Positions 9,519 through 20,293 are shown, counted from the stretch's first letter. The stretch: DNA of 64,000 nucleotides from Simplicispira lacusdiani (GCF_003604195.1 NZ_QXGR01000003.1:62001-126000), one strand, 5' to 3'. Notes: a model not told the origin generated them from the letters alone. Translations and numbers: made by a program.

Positions 9519-10334
9519 ATGAGCATCACTATCAAAGACGCTGCGGACATTGAAGGCATGCGCCTGGCGTGCCGCCTGGCCTCGGAAGTCCTGGACTACA
9601 TCGCGCCCCATATCCAGCCGGGCATCACCACGGCGGAAATCGACCGCCTCGGCGCCGAATGCATGGCCCAACAGGGCACCATCTCGGCCACCATCGGCTA
9701 CCAGCCTCCGGGCTACCCGGCCTACCCTGCCTCGCTGTGCACCTCGGTCAACCATGTGGTGTGCCACGGCATCCCGAACGACAAGCCGCTGAAGAAGGGC
9801 GACATCGTGAACGTGGATGTCACCGTCATCACCAAGGACGGCTGGTACGGCGACAACAGCCGCATGTACCTGATCGGCGAATGCTCGATCGCCGCCAAGC
9901 GCCTGTGCGCCATCACCTTCGAGGCCATGTGGCACGGCATCCTGCAGGTCAAGCCCGGCGCGCGCCTGGGTGACATCGGCCACGCCATCCAGAAGTTCGC
10001 CGAAGGACATGGTTTCTCGATCGTGCGCGAGTTCTGCGGCCACGGCATCGGCAAGAACTTCCATGAAGAACCCCAGGTGCTGCACTACGGCCGCCCCGGC
10101 ACGCTCGAAGAGCTCAAGCCCGGCATGGTGTTCACCATCGAGCCCATGATCAACGCCGGCCGGCGCGAGATCAAGGAATTCGGCAACGACGGCTGGACCA
10201 TCGTCACCAAGGACCGCAGCCTCTCGGCGCAGTGGGAGCACACCGTACTCGTCACGCCCACGGGCTACGAGGTGATGACGCTCTCGGCGGGCTCGCCCGC
10301 GCTGCCCTCCTTCGTCACGGCCACCGCGACCTGA
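9519..10334 (+). CDS. map: Methionine aminopeptidase, type I
   Basis: This 271-residue metalloprotease removes the initiator Met from nascent proteins. The five metal ligands are present: Asp100 (NVDVTV), Asp112 (GWYGDNS), His175 (FCGHGIG), Glu208 (FTIEPM) and Glu240 (QWEHT). The spacing agrees with E. coli MAP apart from one extra residue between the two aspartates. Length is typical of type Ia enzymes. ATG 9519 follows gggataattccacccc, and the leader is short. glnD begins 42 bases downstream on the same strand. Confidence 0.95.
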   Translation: MSITIKDAADIEGMRLACRLASEVLDYIAPHIQPGITTAEIDRLGAECMAQQGTISATIGYQPPGYPAYPASLCTSVNHVVCHGIPNDKPLKKGDIVNVDVTVITKDGWYGDNSRMYLIGECSIAAKRLCAITFEAMWHGILQVKPGARLGDIGHAIQKFAEGHGFSIVREFCGHGIGKNFHEEPQVLHYGRPGTLEELKPGMVFTIEPMINAGRREIKEFGNDGWTIVTKDRSLSAQWEHTVLVTPTGYEVMTLSAGSPALPSFVTATAT

Positions 10335-10376
10335 ACCCGCATCGGTCGTGCACGTTTCTTGCATGGGACTGTGGCC

Positions 10377-12962
10377 ATGACCGAACTCCACGCCCTGCGC
10401 GACGCCTACCGCCTCCAAAAGAAAAACCTGCTGACCGCGCTGCTGGCCCAGGGCAACTCCTCGCGCGGCATCCATGTGCTGCTGCGCAAGCTCTCGCGCC
10501 TGGCCGACGGCCTGCTGTGCGCGCTGTGGCGGCGCGCGGCCCTACCCCCGGGGCTGGCGCTGGCCGCCGTGGGCGGCTACGGCCGCGAGCAGCTCTTTCC
10601 CTGCTCCGACATCGACGTGCTGGTGCTGCTGCCCGGCGATCTGCCAGAGCCCGAGGCCGTGCGCGCCCAGATCGAGGGCTTCATCCGCAGTTGCTGGGAC
10701 GCGGGGCTGGAAATCGGCTCCAGCGTGCGCACCGTGGAGGAATGCCTGGCCGAGGCCGCTGGCGACGTGACGGTGCAGACCTCGCTGCTCGAAGCGCGCC
10801 ATGTGTACGGCGATGCCGCGCTGTTCACCCGCTTCGAGCACCAATTTGGTGCAAACCTCGACCCCCACGCCTTCCTCACGGCCAAGACGCTGGAGATGCG
10901 CCAGCGCCACACCAAGTACGAGAACACCCCCTACGCGCTCGAACCCAACTGCAAGGAATCCCCCGGCGGCCTGCGCGACCTGCACCTCATCCTGTGGGTG
11001 GCGCGCGCCGCCGGCCTGGGCCGCAGCTGGCAGGAACTGGCCGCCAGCGGCCTGGCCACCAGCTACGAGGTGCGCCAGATCCAGCGCAACGAGGCCCTGC
11101 TGTTCATGGTGCGCGCGCGCCTGCACGCCCTGGCCGGGCGGCGCGAGGACCGGCTGGTGTTCGACCTGCAGACCGCCGTGGCCGAATCGCTGGGCCACCG
11201 CTCGCAGGCGCCCGACGGCACGCGACTGCCCATGCGCGCCAGCGAGGCGCTAATGCGCCGCTACTACTGGGCGGCCAAGGCCGTGTCGCAGCTCTGCCAA
11301 ATCCTGCTGCTCAACATCGAGGAGCGCCTGAACCCGTCCACGCAGGCGCCCCAGCCCATCAACGAGCGTTTTCTGGACAAGGGCGGCATGATCGAGGTGG
11401 CCAGCGACGACCTGTACCAGCGCGACCCGCACGCCATCCTCGAAACCTTCCTGCTCTACCAAAGCTCCACCGGGTTGCAGAACCTCTCGGCGCGCACGCT
11501 GCGCGCGCTCTACAACGCGCGCGGCGTGATGGACGCCGCCTTCCGGCGCGACCCGGTGAACCGCGCCACCTTCATGCGCATCCTGCAGCAGCCCTCGGGC
11601 ATCACGCACGCCATGCGGCTGATGAACCAGACCTCGGTGCTCGGGCGCTACCTCTGGCCGTTCCGCCGCATCGTCGGGCAGATGCAGCACGACCTGTTCC
11701 ACGCCTACACCGTGGACCAGCACATCCTCATGGTGCTGCGCAACGCGCGGCGCTTCTTCATCGCCGAGCACGCGCACGAGTACCCGTTCTGCTCGCAGCT
11801 CGCGGGCGGCTGGGACAAGCCCTGGGTGCTGTTCGTGGCCGCGCTGTTCCACGACATCGGCAAGGGGCGCGGCGGCGACCACTCGCAGATCGGCGCCATG
11901 GAAGTGCGCCGCTTCTGCCGCCAGCACGGCGTGGCGCGCGAAGACGCCCGGCTCATCGAGTTCCTGGTGCGCGAGCACCTCACCATGAGCAACGTGGCAC
12001 AGAAGCAGGACCTGTCCGACCCCGACGTCATCACCGCCTTCGCCCAGCGCGTGGGCAACGAGCGCTACCTCACCGCGCTGTACCTGCTCACCGTGGCCGA
12101 CATCCGGGGCACCAGCCCCAAGGTGTGGAATGCCTGGAAGGGCAAGCTGCTCGAAGACCTGTACCGCGCCACGCTGCGCGTGCTGGGTGGGCGCGCGCCC
12201 GACGCCGAGGCCATGATCGAGGCGCGCAAGCGCGAGGCCCTGGTGCTGCTGGCCCTGAGCGCCCTGCCCTTCGAGGCGCACAAGAAGCTGTGGGACACGC
12301 TGGACGTGAGCTATTTCATGCGCCACGAGGCCGCAGACATCGCCTGGCACACGCGCCACCTCTCGCGCCACGTGGGCACGCAGCAGCCCGTGGTGCGCGC
12401 GCGCCAGTCGCTCGCGGGCGAAGGGCTGCAGGTGCTGGTGTACGCGCCCGACCAGCGCGACCTGTTCGCGCGCATCTGCGGCTACTTCGACCGCGCGGGC
12501 TTCTCCATCCTCGACGCGCGGGTGCACACCGCCACCAACGGCTACGCGCTCGACACCTTCCAGGTCGTCAGTGCCTCGCTGCAGGGGCACTACCGCGAAC
12601 TCACGCACATGGTGGAGAACGACCTCACCCAGGCCATCGTGCAGAACGGCCCCCTGCCCGAACCCGGGCGCAAGCGCGTGTCACGCCGCGTCAAGAGCTT
12701 TCCCATCACCCCCCGCGTCACGTTGCGCCCCGACGAAAAGGCGCAGCGCTGGCTGCTGGGCATCTCAGCCAGCGACCGCGCCGGCCTGCTCTACCTCGTG
12801 GCCCGCGTACTGGCGCGGCACAACCTGAGCGTGCAACTGGCCAAGGTCAGCACCCTGGGCGAGCGCGTGGAAGACACTTTCCTGGTGCAAGGCCCGGAAC
12901 TGCAGAACAACCTGCGGCAGATCGAGATCGAGACGGAGCTGCTGCACGCGCTGTCGGCGTGA
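10377..12962 (+). CDS. glnD: PII uridylyltransferase / uridylyl-removing enzyme
   Basis: This 861-residue bifunctional nitrogen sensor uridylylates PII proteins when glutamine is low and reverses this when it is high. The nucleotidyltransferase motif [19 protein letters not shown] lies at residues 66-84. An HD domain for the removing activity has [12 protein letters not shown] near residue 490. Two C-terminal ACT domains bind glutamine ([20 protein letters not shown] and [19 protein letters not shown]). Length matches the family. ATG 10377 is preferred over TTG 10359 and GTG 10371, which would only add a few non-conserved residues. Confidence 0.95.
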   Translation: MTELHALRDAYRLQKKNLLTALLAQGNSSRGIHVLLRKLSRLADGLLCALWRRAALPPGLALAAVGGYGREQLFPCSDIDVLVLLPGDLPEPEAVRAQIEGFIRSCWDAGLEIGSSVRTVEECLAEAAGDVTVQTSLLEARHVYGDAALFTRFEHQFGANLDPHAFLTAKTLEMRQRHTKYENTPYALEPNCKESPGGLRDLHLILWVARAAGLGRSWQELAASGLATSYEVRQIQRNEALLFMVRARLHALAGRREDRLVFDLQTAVAESLGHRSQAPDGTRLPMRASEALMRRYYWAAKAVSQLCQILLLNIEERLNPSTQAPQPINERFLDKGGMIEVASDDLYQRDPHAILETFLLYQSSTGLQNLSARTLRALYNARGVMDAAFRRDPVNRATFMRILQQPSGITHAMRLMNQTSVLGRYLWPFRRIVGQMQHDLFHAYTVDQHILMVLRNARRFFIAEHAHEYPFCSQLAGGWDKPWVLFVAALFHDIGKGRGGDHSQIGAMEVRRFCRQHGVAREDARLIEFLVREHLTMSNVAQKQDLSDPDVITAFAQRVGNERYLTALYLLTVADIRGTSPKVWNAWKGKLLEDLYRATLRVLGGRAPDAEAMIEARKREALVLLALSALPFEAHKKLWDTLDVSYFMRHEAADIAWHTRHLSRHVGTQQPVVRARQSLAGEGLQVLVYAPDQRDLFARICGYFDRAGFSILDARVHTATNGYALDTFQVVSASLQGHYRELTHMVENDLTQAIVQNGPLPEPGRKRVSRRVKSFPITPRVTLRPDEKAQRWLLGISASDRAGLLYLVARVLARHNLSVQLAKVSTLGERVEDTFLVQGPELQNNLRQIEIETELLHALSA

Positions 12963-13096
12963 GGGTTTGGGGCGGCACGGGCGCCTGGCGCCGCGCTGGC
13001 GTCGCCCGGGGCGCCAGGGCGTCCGGTATCGTCCAGCTTGCCCGTAGGGTCTGCGCAATGGATTACGCTAGATGGCACCACTCTCCCCGCCATCGT

Positions 13097-13690
13097 ATGA
13101 AAACGCAGTTCTATACCGCCACCAGCCTCGATGGCTTCCTCGCGACGGAAGATGACTCCATCGATTGGCTGTTTCCGCTCGGCGACATCAACGACACTGG
13201 TTATCCGTCCTTCATCGCCGAGGTCGGAGCCCTGGCGATGGGCTCCTCCACCTACGAGTGGATGCTGCGCCACGCACACACGGTCGCGGCGGAAACCGGT
13301 TCCAGTTGGCCGTACAGCCAACCCACCTGGGTCTTTTCCAGCAGAACCCTGCCCTCAGTCGCTGGCGCCACTCTGCACTTCGCGCGCGGCAGCGTTCAGC
13401 TTGCGCATGCCGCCATGCGTGCGGCCGCCGGAGACAAGAACATTTGGGTGGTCGGCGGAGGAGATCTCGCCGGCCAGTTCTACGACGCAGGGCTCCTGGA
13501 TGAGATCATCGTTCAGGTAGGGTCCGTCACGCTGGGGAAAGGCAAGCCTTTGTTCCCGCGCCGTCTGACCAGCCCGCCGCTGCAACTGGCCTCGGTCAGG
13601 CAAATGGGAACAGGATTCGCCGAGCTGCGCTACCGCGTTCCAAAGAGTCCCGCATCCAGAACACCGAACGTTTCCATCGGCGATGCCTGA
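13097..13690 (+). CDS. RibD/dihydrofolate-reductase-like protein
   Basis: This 197-residue protein belongs to the RibD C-terminal (DHFR-fold) family, typified by the opening MKTQFYTATSLDGFLATEDDSIDWLF, the central NIWVVGGGDLAGQFYDAGLLDEIIVQV and the end of the fold at LRYRVPKSP. Members are NADPH-binding reductases of mostly unknown substrate. ATG 13097 fits the family start; a longer start at 13058 would add a non-conserved lead. The gene looks less extreme in G/C third positions than glnD and rng around it, so it may have arrived by transfer, but this is by eye only. It converges on rng. Confidence 0.75.
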   Translation: MKTQFYTATSLDGFLATEDDSIDWLFPLGDINDTGYPSFIAEVGALAMGSSTYEWMLRHAHTVAAETGSSWPYSQPTWVFSSRTLPSVAGATLHFARGSVQLAHAAMRAAAGDKNIWVVGGGDLAGQFYDAGLLDEIIVQVGSVTLGKGKPLFPRRLTSPPLQLASVRQMGTGFAELRYRVPKSPASRTPNVSIGDA

Positions 13691-13732
13691 CCCCGGGCAC
13701 GCATTCATGGGCGGGCAAGAAGCTCCGGCACC

Positions 13733-15217
13733 TCACAGCAGCACGATGTCGTACTGCTCCTGCCCCATCGCCGCCTCGGACTGCAGCGAGATGGGCTTGC
13801 GGATGAAGTCCGACAGCCCGGCCAGGTGCGGGCTTTCCTCGTCCAGCAGCAGTTCCACCACCTGGGGCGCGGCCACCACGCGGAATTCGCGCGGGTTGAA
13901 CTGGCGGGCCTCGCGCAGGATCTCGCGCAGGATGTCGTAGGCCACGCTGCGCGCGGTGCGCACAGCGCCCCGGCCCTGGCAAGCCGCGCAGGGCTCGCAC
14001 AGCATGTGGGCCAGCGATTCGCGCGTGCGCTTGCGCGTCATCTCCACCAGGCCCAGCTGCGAGAACCCGCCGGCCATGGTCTTGACGCGGTCGCGCGCGA
14101 GTTGTTTGCGGAATTCGGTCAGCACGGCGTCCTGGTGGGCTTCGCGCGCCATGTCGATGAAGTCCACGATGATGATGCCGCCCAGGTTGCGCAGACGCAG
14201 CTGGCGCGCGATGGCGCCGGCCGCCTCCAGGTTGGTCTTGAAGATGGTGTCGTCGAAATTGCGCGCGCCGACGTAACCGCCGGTGTTCACGTCGATGGTG
14301 GTGAGCGCCTCGGTCTGGTCGATGATGAGGTAGCCGCCGGACTTCAGATCGACGCGCCGGCCCAGCGCGCGGGCGATTTCCTCGTCGATGGAATACAGGT
14401 CGAAGATGGGGCGCTCGCCCTTGTAATGCTGCAGCTTGGCGGCCGCCTGGGGCATGAACTCCTGGCCGAAGGCGCGCAGGCGGTGGAACTGCTCGGTGGA
14501 GTCGATGCGGATGGCCTGGGTGTGCTCGCCCACCAGGTCGCGCAGCACGCGCTGCAGCAGGTCCAGGTCCTGGTGCAGCAACGAGGTGGGCGGCAGGCGC
14601 AGCGACGCCTCCTTGGTGCGCGCCCAGGTCTTGCGCAGGTAGGCGATGTCCTCGGCCAGCTCGGCGTCGCTCGCGTCCTCGCCATTGGTGCGCAGGATGA
14701 AGCCGCCACCGCCGCCCGAGGCCTTGTCGCCCACCAGGGCCTGCAGGCGGGCGCGCAGCGCGTCGCGCTCGGCCACCGGGATCTTCTGCGAGACGCCCAC
14801 ATGGTCATCCTGCGGCAGGAACACCAGCAGCCGCCCGGCGATGCTGATCTGCGTGGACAGGCGCGCGCCCTTGCTGCCAATGGGGTCCTTGATGACCTGC
14901 ACCATGAGCGACTGGCCCTCGAACACCTGTTTCTCGATGGGCAGCTGCGGCTCCTTGCGCGCGAACATCGGGGCCTCGCCGCCCTCCTGGCGCTGCCACA
15001 CGTCGGCCACGTGCAGGAAGGCCGCGCGCTCCAGCCCGATGTCGATGAAAGCCGACTGCATGCCCGGCAGCACGCGCGAGACCTTGCCAAGGTAGACATT
15101 CCCCACCAGGCCGCGTTCGAGCGTGCGCTCGATGTGCAGCTCCTGCACCGCGCCGTTCTCCACCACGGCGACACGGGTTTCCTGGGGCGACCAGTTGATG
15201 AGAATGTCTTGTTGCAT
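13733..15217 (-). CDS. rng: Ribonuclease G
   Basis: This 494-residue endoribonuclease of the RNase E/G family matures 16S rRNA 5' ends and degrades some mRNAs. It starts with the family lead MQQDILINWSPQETRVAVVENG, followed by an S1 RNA-binding domain (residues about 35-130). The catalytic region holds TIDVNTGGYVG and IIIVDFIDM with the magnesium-binding aspartates. The Zn-link is seen as CEPCAACQGRG. Length equals E. coli RNase G, without the RNase E C-terminal extension. It is the last gene of the run rsfS-rlmH-maf-rng, starting 13 bases after maf. Confidence 0.93.
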   Translation of the reverse strand: MQQDILINWSPQETRVAVVENGAVQELHIERTLERGLVGNVYLGKVSRVLPGMQSAFIDIGLERAAFLHVADVWQRQEGGEAPMFARKEPQLPIEKQVFEGQSLMVQVIKDPIGSKGARLSTQISIAGRLLVFLPQDDHVGVSQKIPVAERDALRARLQALVGDKASGGGGGFILRTNGEDASDAELAEDIAYLRKTWARTKEASLRLPPTSLLHQDLDLLQRVLRDLVGEHTQAIRIDSTEQFHRLRAFGQEFMPQAAAKLQHYKGERPIFDLYSIDEEIARALGRRVDLKSGGYLIIDQTEALTTIDVNTGGYVGARNFDDTIFKTNLEAAGAIARQLRLRNLGGIIIVDFIDMAREAHQDAVLTEFRKQLARDRVKTMAGGFSQLGLVEMTRKRTRESLAHMLCEPCAACQGRGAVRTARSVAYDILREILREARQFNPREFRVVAAPQVVELLLDEESPHLAGLSDFIRKPISLQSEAAMGQEQYDIVLL

Positions 15218-15230
15218 GGTGGCGGGGGGG

Positions 15231-15845
15231 TCAGAGGCGCAGGCCTGCGGCGCGCAGCAGTTGCGTGGTTTCGTACAGGGGGAGTCCCATGATGCCCGAA
15301 TAACTGCCGCTCAGGTGCGGAATGAAGGCCCCCGCATGCCCCTGGATGCCATAGGCACCGGCCTTGCCCAGGGGTTCGCCAGTGTCCACATAGGCGTCAA
15401 TCTGCCCGGGCGTGAGTTCGGCGAAGGTGACGTGCGAGACCGACAGCGCGGTCAGCCGGTGCCCGCCGGCCTGCACCGCCACGGCGGTGAGCACGCGGTG
15501 CGTGCGGCCCGACAGCTCGGCCAGCATGCGCCGGGCATCCTGGGCATCGTCCGGCTTGCCGTAGATGGCGGCGCCCATGGTGACGGTGGTGTCCGAGCAC
15601 AGAATGGGCGCGTCGGGCAGGCCCCGGCGGGCGTGGCGCTGCACCGCCGCGTCGAGCTTGAGGGCCGTGACACGCTCGACGTAGTCGGCCGGGGGCTCGC
15701 CCGGCAGAACAGCCTCGATGGCCTCGGCATCTTCCGGCACATCGCCCGCCACGTTGGGCAGCAGCAGTTCATGGCGCACGCCCAACTGGCTGAGCAACTG
15801 GCTGCGCCGGGGGCTTTGCGAGGCAAGGTAGATGAAGTCGGGCAT
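15231..15845 (-). CDS. maf: Maf-like nucleoside triphosphate pyrophosphatase
   Basis: This 204-residue Maf/YhdE-family house-cleaning pyrophosphatase hydrolyses non-canonical or pyrimidine NTPs to NMPs. It opens with [19 protein letters not shown], the family's phosphate-binding signature. Later motifs are [18 protein letters not shown] and [32 protein letters not shown]. The ATDT-type variation here reads CSDTTV. ATG 15845 fits the conserved start. It lies between rlmH and rng on the same strand, separated from rlmH by a dispersed-repeat fragment. Confidence 0.9.
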   Translation of the reverse strand: MPDFIYLASQSPRRSQLLSQLGVRHELLLPNVAGDVPEDAEAIEAVLPGEPPADYVERVTALKLDAAVQRHARRGLPDAPILCSDTTVTMGAAIYGKPDDAQDARRMLAELSGRTHRVLTAVAVQAGGHRLTALSVSHVTFAELTPGQIDAYVDTGEPLGKAGAYGIQGHAGAFIPHLSGSYSGIMGLPLYETTQLLRAAGLRL

Positions 15846-15878
15846 GGAATATATGGATGAAAAACGGGTCCAGGGCTT

Positions 15879-15916
15879 ATCCACAAAGCGCCATTAGCTA
15901 TGTATTCAATAGCATC
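15879..15916 (+). repeat. Dispersed repeat, truncated copy
   Basis: The second half of the repeat is visible as aaagcgccattagctat followed by gtattcaatagca. It fills part of the gap between rlmH and maf. Confidence 0.55.
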
Positions 15917-15934
15917 TGGCGCACGACCATGGCG

Positions 15935-16402
15935 CTATTCGCGGTGGTAAGGATGGCCGGCGTTCACCGACCAGGCGCGGTAGAGCTGCTCGATCAGCAG
16001 CACGCGCACCATGGCGTGCGGCAGGGTCAGGTCGGACAGGCGGATGCGCTCGTGCGCCGCCTGGCGGAAGGCCGGGTCCAGGCCATCGGGGCCGCCGATG
16101 ACCAGGGCCACGTCGTCGCCGCCCAGCTGCCAGCCCTTGAGACGCTCGGCCAGGGCCTTGGTGGTGAGGTTGGTGCCGCGCTCGTCCAGCGCCACCACGC
16201 GCGTGCCGCGCGGAATGGCCGCCTCGATGCGCTCGCGCTCGGCGGCGTAGAGGGTTTCCAGCGTCTTGGAGCCGCGCGGCTCGGTCTTGACGGCCTTGAG
16301 CTCCACCTTGAGTTCGGGCGGAAAGCGCTTGGCGTAATCGTCATAGGCGGTTTGCGCCCAGTCGGGCACCCGCTGGCCCACCGCCACGATGAGCAGCTTC
16401 AT
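15935..16402 (-). CDS. rlmH: 23S rRNA pseudouridine-1915 N3-methyltransferase
   Basis: This 155-residue SPOUT methyltransferase modifies Psi1915 in helix 69 of 23S rRNA in assembled 70S ribosomes. The knot signature [19 protein letters not shown] and the C-terminal [31 protein letters not shown] are both diagnostic. Length matches the E. coli protein (155). It begins 25 bases after rsfS on the same strand, the usual pairing for these two ribosome-acting genes. Confidence 0.95.
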   Translation of the reverse strand: MKLLIVAVGQRVPDWAQTAYDDYAKRFPPELKVELKAVKTEPRGSKTLETLYAAERERIEAAIPRGTRVVALDERGTNLTTKALAERLKGWQLGGDDVALVIGGPDGLDPAFRQAAHERIRLSDLTLPHAMVRVLLIEQLYRAWSVNAGHPYHRE

Positions 16403-16427
16403 GGGATGCCTGTGCTGCTATGCGGGG

Positions 16428-17165
16428 TCAGGCCTTGCCGCTTCGGCCGGCTGCCTTCTTGGCGGCGGGCTTGGCGGTGGACTTGGCCGCCACGGGGGCC
16501 TTGCCGGCGGCCTTCTTCGCGGCCGGCTTCTTGGCCGTGGGCTTGACCACCACGGTCTTGACTGCCTTCTTGGCGGCCGGTGCCTTGGTGGCGGGGGCCT
16601 TGGCAGCGGCGGTCTTGGCGGGAGCCTTCTTCATGGGCGCCTTCTTGGCGGCGGCCTTGGCCGGTGCCTTGGCGGCCACGGGTTCGGCGGCCTTGGGCTT
16701 GCCCGGCTTGCGCGCGGGCACCTCGGGCGCGGCGGCGGCCTTCTTCTTCGCGGGAGCCTTCTTGGCCGGAGCGGCGGGCTTGGCGGCGCCAAGCTTCAGG
16801 CGCACGGGGGTGTCGCCCCACAGCTCTTCCAGACGGTAGTACTGGCGGATGGTGGGCTGCATGATGTGGGCCACGGCGGAGCCGCAGTCCACGATGATCC
16901 ACTCGCCGTTGTCCTCGCCCTCGATGCGCGGCTTGGCGAACCCGGCGTCCTTCACCTTGTCGCGCACGCTGGCGGCCAGGGCCTTGGTCTGGCGGTTGGA
17001 CGTGCCCGATGCCACGATGACCCGCTCGAACAGCGGCGACAGATGCTCGGTGTTGAAGACCTGGATGTCTTGCGCCTTGACATCCTCCAGGCCATCGACA
17101 ATGGCGCGCTGGAGCTTGGTGACGTCTTTCTTCGCGGCGGTTTCCGAGGTTTTGGTGGTGGTCAT
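16428..17165 (-). CDS. rsfS: Ribosomal silencing factor RsfS with long Ala/Lys/Pro tail
   Basis: Residues 15-125 form the RsfS/Iojap domain (KLQRAIVDGLEDVKAQDIQVFNTEHLSPLFERVIVASGTSNRQ, then NGEWIIVDCGSAVAHIMQPTIRQYYRLEELW). This factor binds ribosomal protein uL14 and blocks subunit joining in starvation. The whole protein is 245 residues, about twice the usual 105-130. Residues 127-245 are almost only Ala, Lys and Pro in AAKKAP/KAPA repeats, resembling histone-H1-like proteins. ATG 17165 is chosen; TTG 17180 is possible. The gene usually found upstream, nadD, is absent here. Confidence 0.9.
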   Translation of the reverse strand: MTTTKTSETAAKKDVTKLQRAIVDGLEDVKAQDIQVFNTEHLSPLFERVIVASGTSNRQTKALAASVRDKVKDAGFAKPRIEGEDNGEWIIVDCGSAVAHIMQPTIRQYYRLEELWGDTPVRLKLGAAKPAAPAKKAPAKKKAAAAPEVPARKPGKPKAAEPVAAKAPAKAAAKKAPMKKAPAKTAAAKAPATKAPAAKKAVKTVVVKPTAKKPAAKKAAGKAPVAAKSTAKPAAKKAAGRSGKA

Positions 17166-17275
17166 CAGGTGGAGATTCAAAGGTGGTGGTGGTCAATATA
17201 GCGTGCAACGCCGCGCGTCACCAGCGGCAATGCACCCAGGGTGTTGCGCCTGCGCGCCGCAGGGCATTTGAAGCA

Positions 17276-17330
17276 TTTTTAGGCCCTAGGGCAGGCAGAG
17301 CAAGCGCCTCAAGCTATTGAAATTATAGTG
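17276..17330 (+). repeat. Dispersed repeat copy between hemF and rsfS
   Basis: ttttaggccctagg, then gcaagcgcctcaagctattgaaattatag matches the shared pattern, with a degenerate first arm. The surrounding gap (17166-17339) shows no other feature. Confidence 0.6.
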
Positions 17331-17339
17331 GGCCGGCTT

Positions 17340-18281
17340 TCAGAGCCAGTCGCGCCGCACCAGGAAGCGCCGGGTCAGCTCGGCCTCGGGCGTGCCTTCG
17401 GCGGCCTCGCGGCGGTAGGCCCAGGCCGCCAGCGGCGGCATGGACAGCAGGATGGACTCGGTGCGCCCGCCCGACTGCAGGCCGAAGTGGGTGCCCCGGT
17501 CCCAGACCAGGTTGAACTCGACATAGCGGCCGCGCCGGTAGAGCTGGAAGTCGCGCTCGCGCTCGCCGTAGGCCGTGCCCTCGCGGCGCTCCACGATGGG
17601 CAGATAGGCGTTCAGGAAGGCGTCGCCCACGGCCTGGGTCATGGCCAGGCTCTGCCCGAAACCCAGTTCGGAGAAGTCGTCGAAGAACACGCCGCCCACG
17701 CCGCGCTGCTCGTTGCGGTGCTTGAGGTAGAAGTATTCATCGCACCATTGCTTGAAGCGCGGGTACTTGTCGTCGCCGAAGGGCGCCAGCGCATCGCGGC
17801 AGGTGCGGTGGAAATGCACCACGTCTTCCTCGAAGCCGTAGTAGGGCGTGAGGTCCATGCCACCGCCGAACCAGCACACGGGCGCCTTGCCGGGCTGGCC
17901 CGCCGCGATCATGCGCACGTTCATGTGCACCGTGGGCACATAGGGGTTGCGCGGGTGGAACACGAGCGAGACGCCCATGGCCTCGAACGGCGCGCCCGCC
18001 AGCTCGGGGCGATGCTGCGTGGCCGAGGCTGGCAGCTTGGCGCCGCGCACGTGCGAGAAGCCGCAGCCCGCGCGCTCGAACACGCGGCCCCCCTCGATGA
18101 TGCGGGTGATGCCGTCGCCCTGCAGCGGCTCGCCGGGCTCCTTGCGCCAGGGGTCGGTCACGGCGCGCGCGCCGTCCTCGCCCTCCAGGTCTTCCAGCGC
18201 GGCGATGATGCGCGCCTGCAGGCCCGTCAGGTAGCCGCGCACCTGGGCCACCTGGCTTTCGCTGTGCAGAGGCCCGTTCAT
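17340..18281 (-). CDS. hemF: Oxygen-dependent coproporphyrinogen III oxidase
   Basis: This 313-residue enzyme decarboxylates coproporphyrinogen III to protoporphyrinogen IX using O2, in heme synthesis. Signatures: [56 protein letters not shown] and [33 protein letters not shown]. Length matches HemF. ATG 18281 overlaps the purD stop (ATGA), giving translational coupling; a longer frame upstream at 18407 lies inside purD. As an aerobic enzyme it would not work during denitrification, so an oxygen-independent HemN elsewhere is expected. Confidence 0.95.
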   Translation of the reverse strand: MNGPLHSESQVAQVRGYLTGLQARIIAALEDLEGEDGARAVTDPWRKEPGEPLQGDGITRIIEGGRVFERAGCGFSHVRGAKLPASATQHRPELAGAPFEAMGVSLVFHPRNPYVPTVHMNVRMIAAGQPGKAPVCWFGGGMDLTPYYGFEEDVVHFHRTCRDALAPFGDDKYPRFKQWCDEYFYLKHRNEQRGVGGVFFDDFSELGFGQSLAMTQAVGDAFLNAYLPIVERREGTAYGERERDFQLYRRGRYVEFNLVWDRGTHFGLQSGGRTESILLSMPPLAAWAYRREAAEGTPEAELTRRFLVRRDWL

Positions 18282-19561
18282 GTGCTCTTGATCGCGCGGT
18301 GGCCGATGTCGTGGCGGTACTGGGCGCCGTCGAAGTGGATGCCGCGCGCCACGTCGTAGGCGCGTTGCTGGGCCTGGCGCACGCTGTCGGCCAGCGCCGT
18401 CACGCACAGCACGCGGCCGCCGCTGGTGCGGGGCACGCCGTCCACCAGCTCGGTGCCGGCATGGAACACCATGGCGTCATCCTGGTCCTGCGGCAGGCCG
18501 GTGATGGCGTCGCCCTTGCGCGGCGCCTCGGGGTAGCCATGCGCTGCCATCACCACGCCCAGCGCGGTGCGGCGGTCCCATTCCAGCTCGACCTGGTCGA
18601 GCTTGCCATCGACGGCTGCGCCGAGCAGGTCGCACAGGTCGCTCTTGAGACGCATCATGATGGGCTGGGTCTCGGGGTCGCCCATGCGGCAGTTGAACTC
18701 CAGCGTCTTGGGGTGGCCCTGGGCGTCGATCATGAGGCCGGCGTACAGGAAGCCGGTGTAGGGGATGCCGTCCTTTTCCATGCCACGGATGGTGGGCAGG
18801 ATGATCTCGCGCATGGCGCGGGCGTGCACGTCGGCCGTGACTATCGGAGCAGGCGAATAGGCGCCCATGCCGCCGGTGTTGGGGCCCTGGTCGCCGTCCT
18901 TGAGGCGCTTGTGGTCCTGGCTGGTGGCCAGTGCGGCGACGTTCTTGCCGTCGCACAGCACGATGAAGCTGGCCTCCTCGCCCGCGAGGAATTCCTCGAT
19001 GACGACGCGCGCGCCGCCTTCGTTGTGCGTCACGCCGTACTTGTTGTCCACCAGCATGAAGTCCACGGCGTCGTGGGCCTCCTGCAGCGTCATGGCCACC
19101 ACCACGCCCTTGCCCGCCGCCAGGCCGTCGGCCTTGATGACGATGGGCGCGCCCAGGCGGTCCACGAAGGCGTGGGCCAGGGCCGGGTCGGTGAAGGTGT
19201 CGTAGTCGGCCGTGGGAATGCCGTGGCGGCGCATGAAGGCCTTGCTGAAGGCCTTGGAGCTTTCCAGCTGCGCGGCGGCCTTGGTGGGGCCGAAGATGCG
19301 CAGGCCGTGGGCGCGGAATTCATCGACCACGCCGGCGGCCAGCGGCGCCTCGGGGCCGACGACCGTCAGGCCGATCTTTTCCTTCTGCGCCCACTCGCGC
19401 AGCGCGCGCACGTCGGTGATGGCGATGTTGTCGAGCTGGCTGGAGAGCGCCGTGCCGCCGTTGCCCGGCGCCACGAAGACGCGCGTGACCTTGGGCGACT
19501 GGCTGAGCTTCCAGGCGATGGCGTGTTCGCGGCCACCGCCGCCGATGACGAGTACTTTCAT
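18278..19561 (-). CDS. purD: Phosphoribosylamine-glycine ligase (GAR synthetase)
   Basis: This 427-residue ATP-grasp enzyme makes glycinamide ribonucleotide, the second step of purine synthesis. It starts [25 protein letters not shown]; the ATP-grasp region includes [19 protein letters not shown] and the catalytic stretch [10 protein letters not shown], later [19 protein letters not shown]. Length is typical. It lies 12 bases after yebC and overlaps hemF by 4 bases. Confidence 0.95.
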   Translation of the reverse strand: MKVLVIGGGGREHAIAWKLSQSPKVTRVFVAPGNGGTALSSQLDNIAITDVRALREWAQKEKIGLTVVGPEAPLAAGVVDEFRAHGLRIFGPTKAAAQLESSKAFSKAFMRRHGIPTADYDTFTDPALAHAFVDRLGAPIVIKADGLAAGKGVVVAMTLQEAHDAVDFMLVDNKYGVTHNEGGARVVIEEFLAGEEASFIVLCDGKNVAALATSQDHKRLKDGDQGPNTGGMGAYSPAPIVTADVHARAMREIILPTIRGMEKDGIPYTGFLYAGLMIDAQGHPKTLEFNCRMGDPETQPIMMRLKSDLCDLLGAAVDGKLDQVELEWDRRTALGVVMAAHGYPEAPRKGDAITGLPQDQDDAMVFHAGTELVDGVPRTSGGRVLCVTALADSVRQAQQRAYDVARGIHFDGAQYRHDIGHRAIKST

Positions 19562-19573
19562 GGGGGGCTTTAT

Positions 19574-20293
19574 TTACAGTGCGGCGTTGTGGAAGACATC
19601 CTGCACATCGTCCAGGTCTTCCAGGATATCCAGGAGCTTTTGCATGCGGGCGGCGTCGTCGCCGGCCAGCTCGATGGTGACGTCGGGGCGCATGGTCACG
19701 TCGGCCGCGTCGGGCGTGAGGCCGGCGGCCACCAGGGCGTTCTTCACGGCCTCGAACTCGGCGGGCGCGGTCAGCACCTCGATGGCGCCGTCCTCGTCGG
19801 TGACCACGTCGTCGGCGCCGGCTTCGAGCGCCACTTCCATGACCTTGTCCTCGTTCGTGCCGGGGGCGAAGATGATCTGGCCCACGTTCTTGAACTGGAA
19901 GGCCACCGAGCCTTCGGTGCCCATGTTGCCGCCGTGCTTGCTGAAGGCGTGGCGCACCTCGGCCACGGTGCGCACGCGGTTGTCGGTCATGGTGTCGACG
20001 ATGATGGCGGCGCCACCGATGCCGTAGCCCTCGTAGCGGATTTCCTCGTAGTTCACGCCTTCGGCGTTGCCGGTGGCCTTGTCGATGTTGTATTTGACAC
20101 GGTCGGCCGGCATGTTGGCGGCCTTGGCCTTCTCGATGGCCAGGCGCAGGCGGGGGTTGGCCGAGGGGTCGCCACCGCCGGTGCGCGCAGCGACGGTGAT
20201 TTCACGGATGATGCGGGTCCAGATCTTCCCGCGCTTCTCGTCCTGGCGCCCCTTGCGGTGCTGAATGTTCGCCCATTTGCTGTGTCCGGCCAC
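19574..20293 (-). CDS. yebC: YebC/PmpR-family regulator, paralog 1
   Basis: This 239-residue DUF28 protein starts with the family signature [36 protein letters not shown] and contains [37 protein letters not shown]. Members have been described as transcription regulators and, for E. coli YebC and mitochondrial TACO1, as factors that help ribosomes through difficult stretches. The start is GTG 20293: the conserved (M)AGHSKW begins exactly there. A second YebC-like gene lies at 48399-49112. It is first in the run yebC-purD-hemF. Confidence 0.92.
   Translation of the reverse strand: MAGHSKWANIQHRKGRQDEKRGKIWTRIIREITVAARTGGGDPSANPRLRLAIEKAKAANMPADRVKYNIDKATGNAEGVNYEEIRYEGYGIGGAAIIVDTMTDNRVRTVAEVRHAFSKHGGNMGTEGSVAFQFKNVGQIIFAPGTNEDKVMEVALEAGADDVVTDEDGAIEVLTAPAEFEAVKNALVAAGLTPDAADVTMRPDVTIELAGDDAARMQKLLDILEDLDDVQDVFHNAAL

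Noticed and set aside
10232..13096. Open frame running through map and glnD into the RibD-like gene
   Set aside because: The part before 13097 is a shadow frame of glnD, rich in Arg, Ala and Pro. Only the end encodes a recognisable protein.
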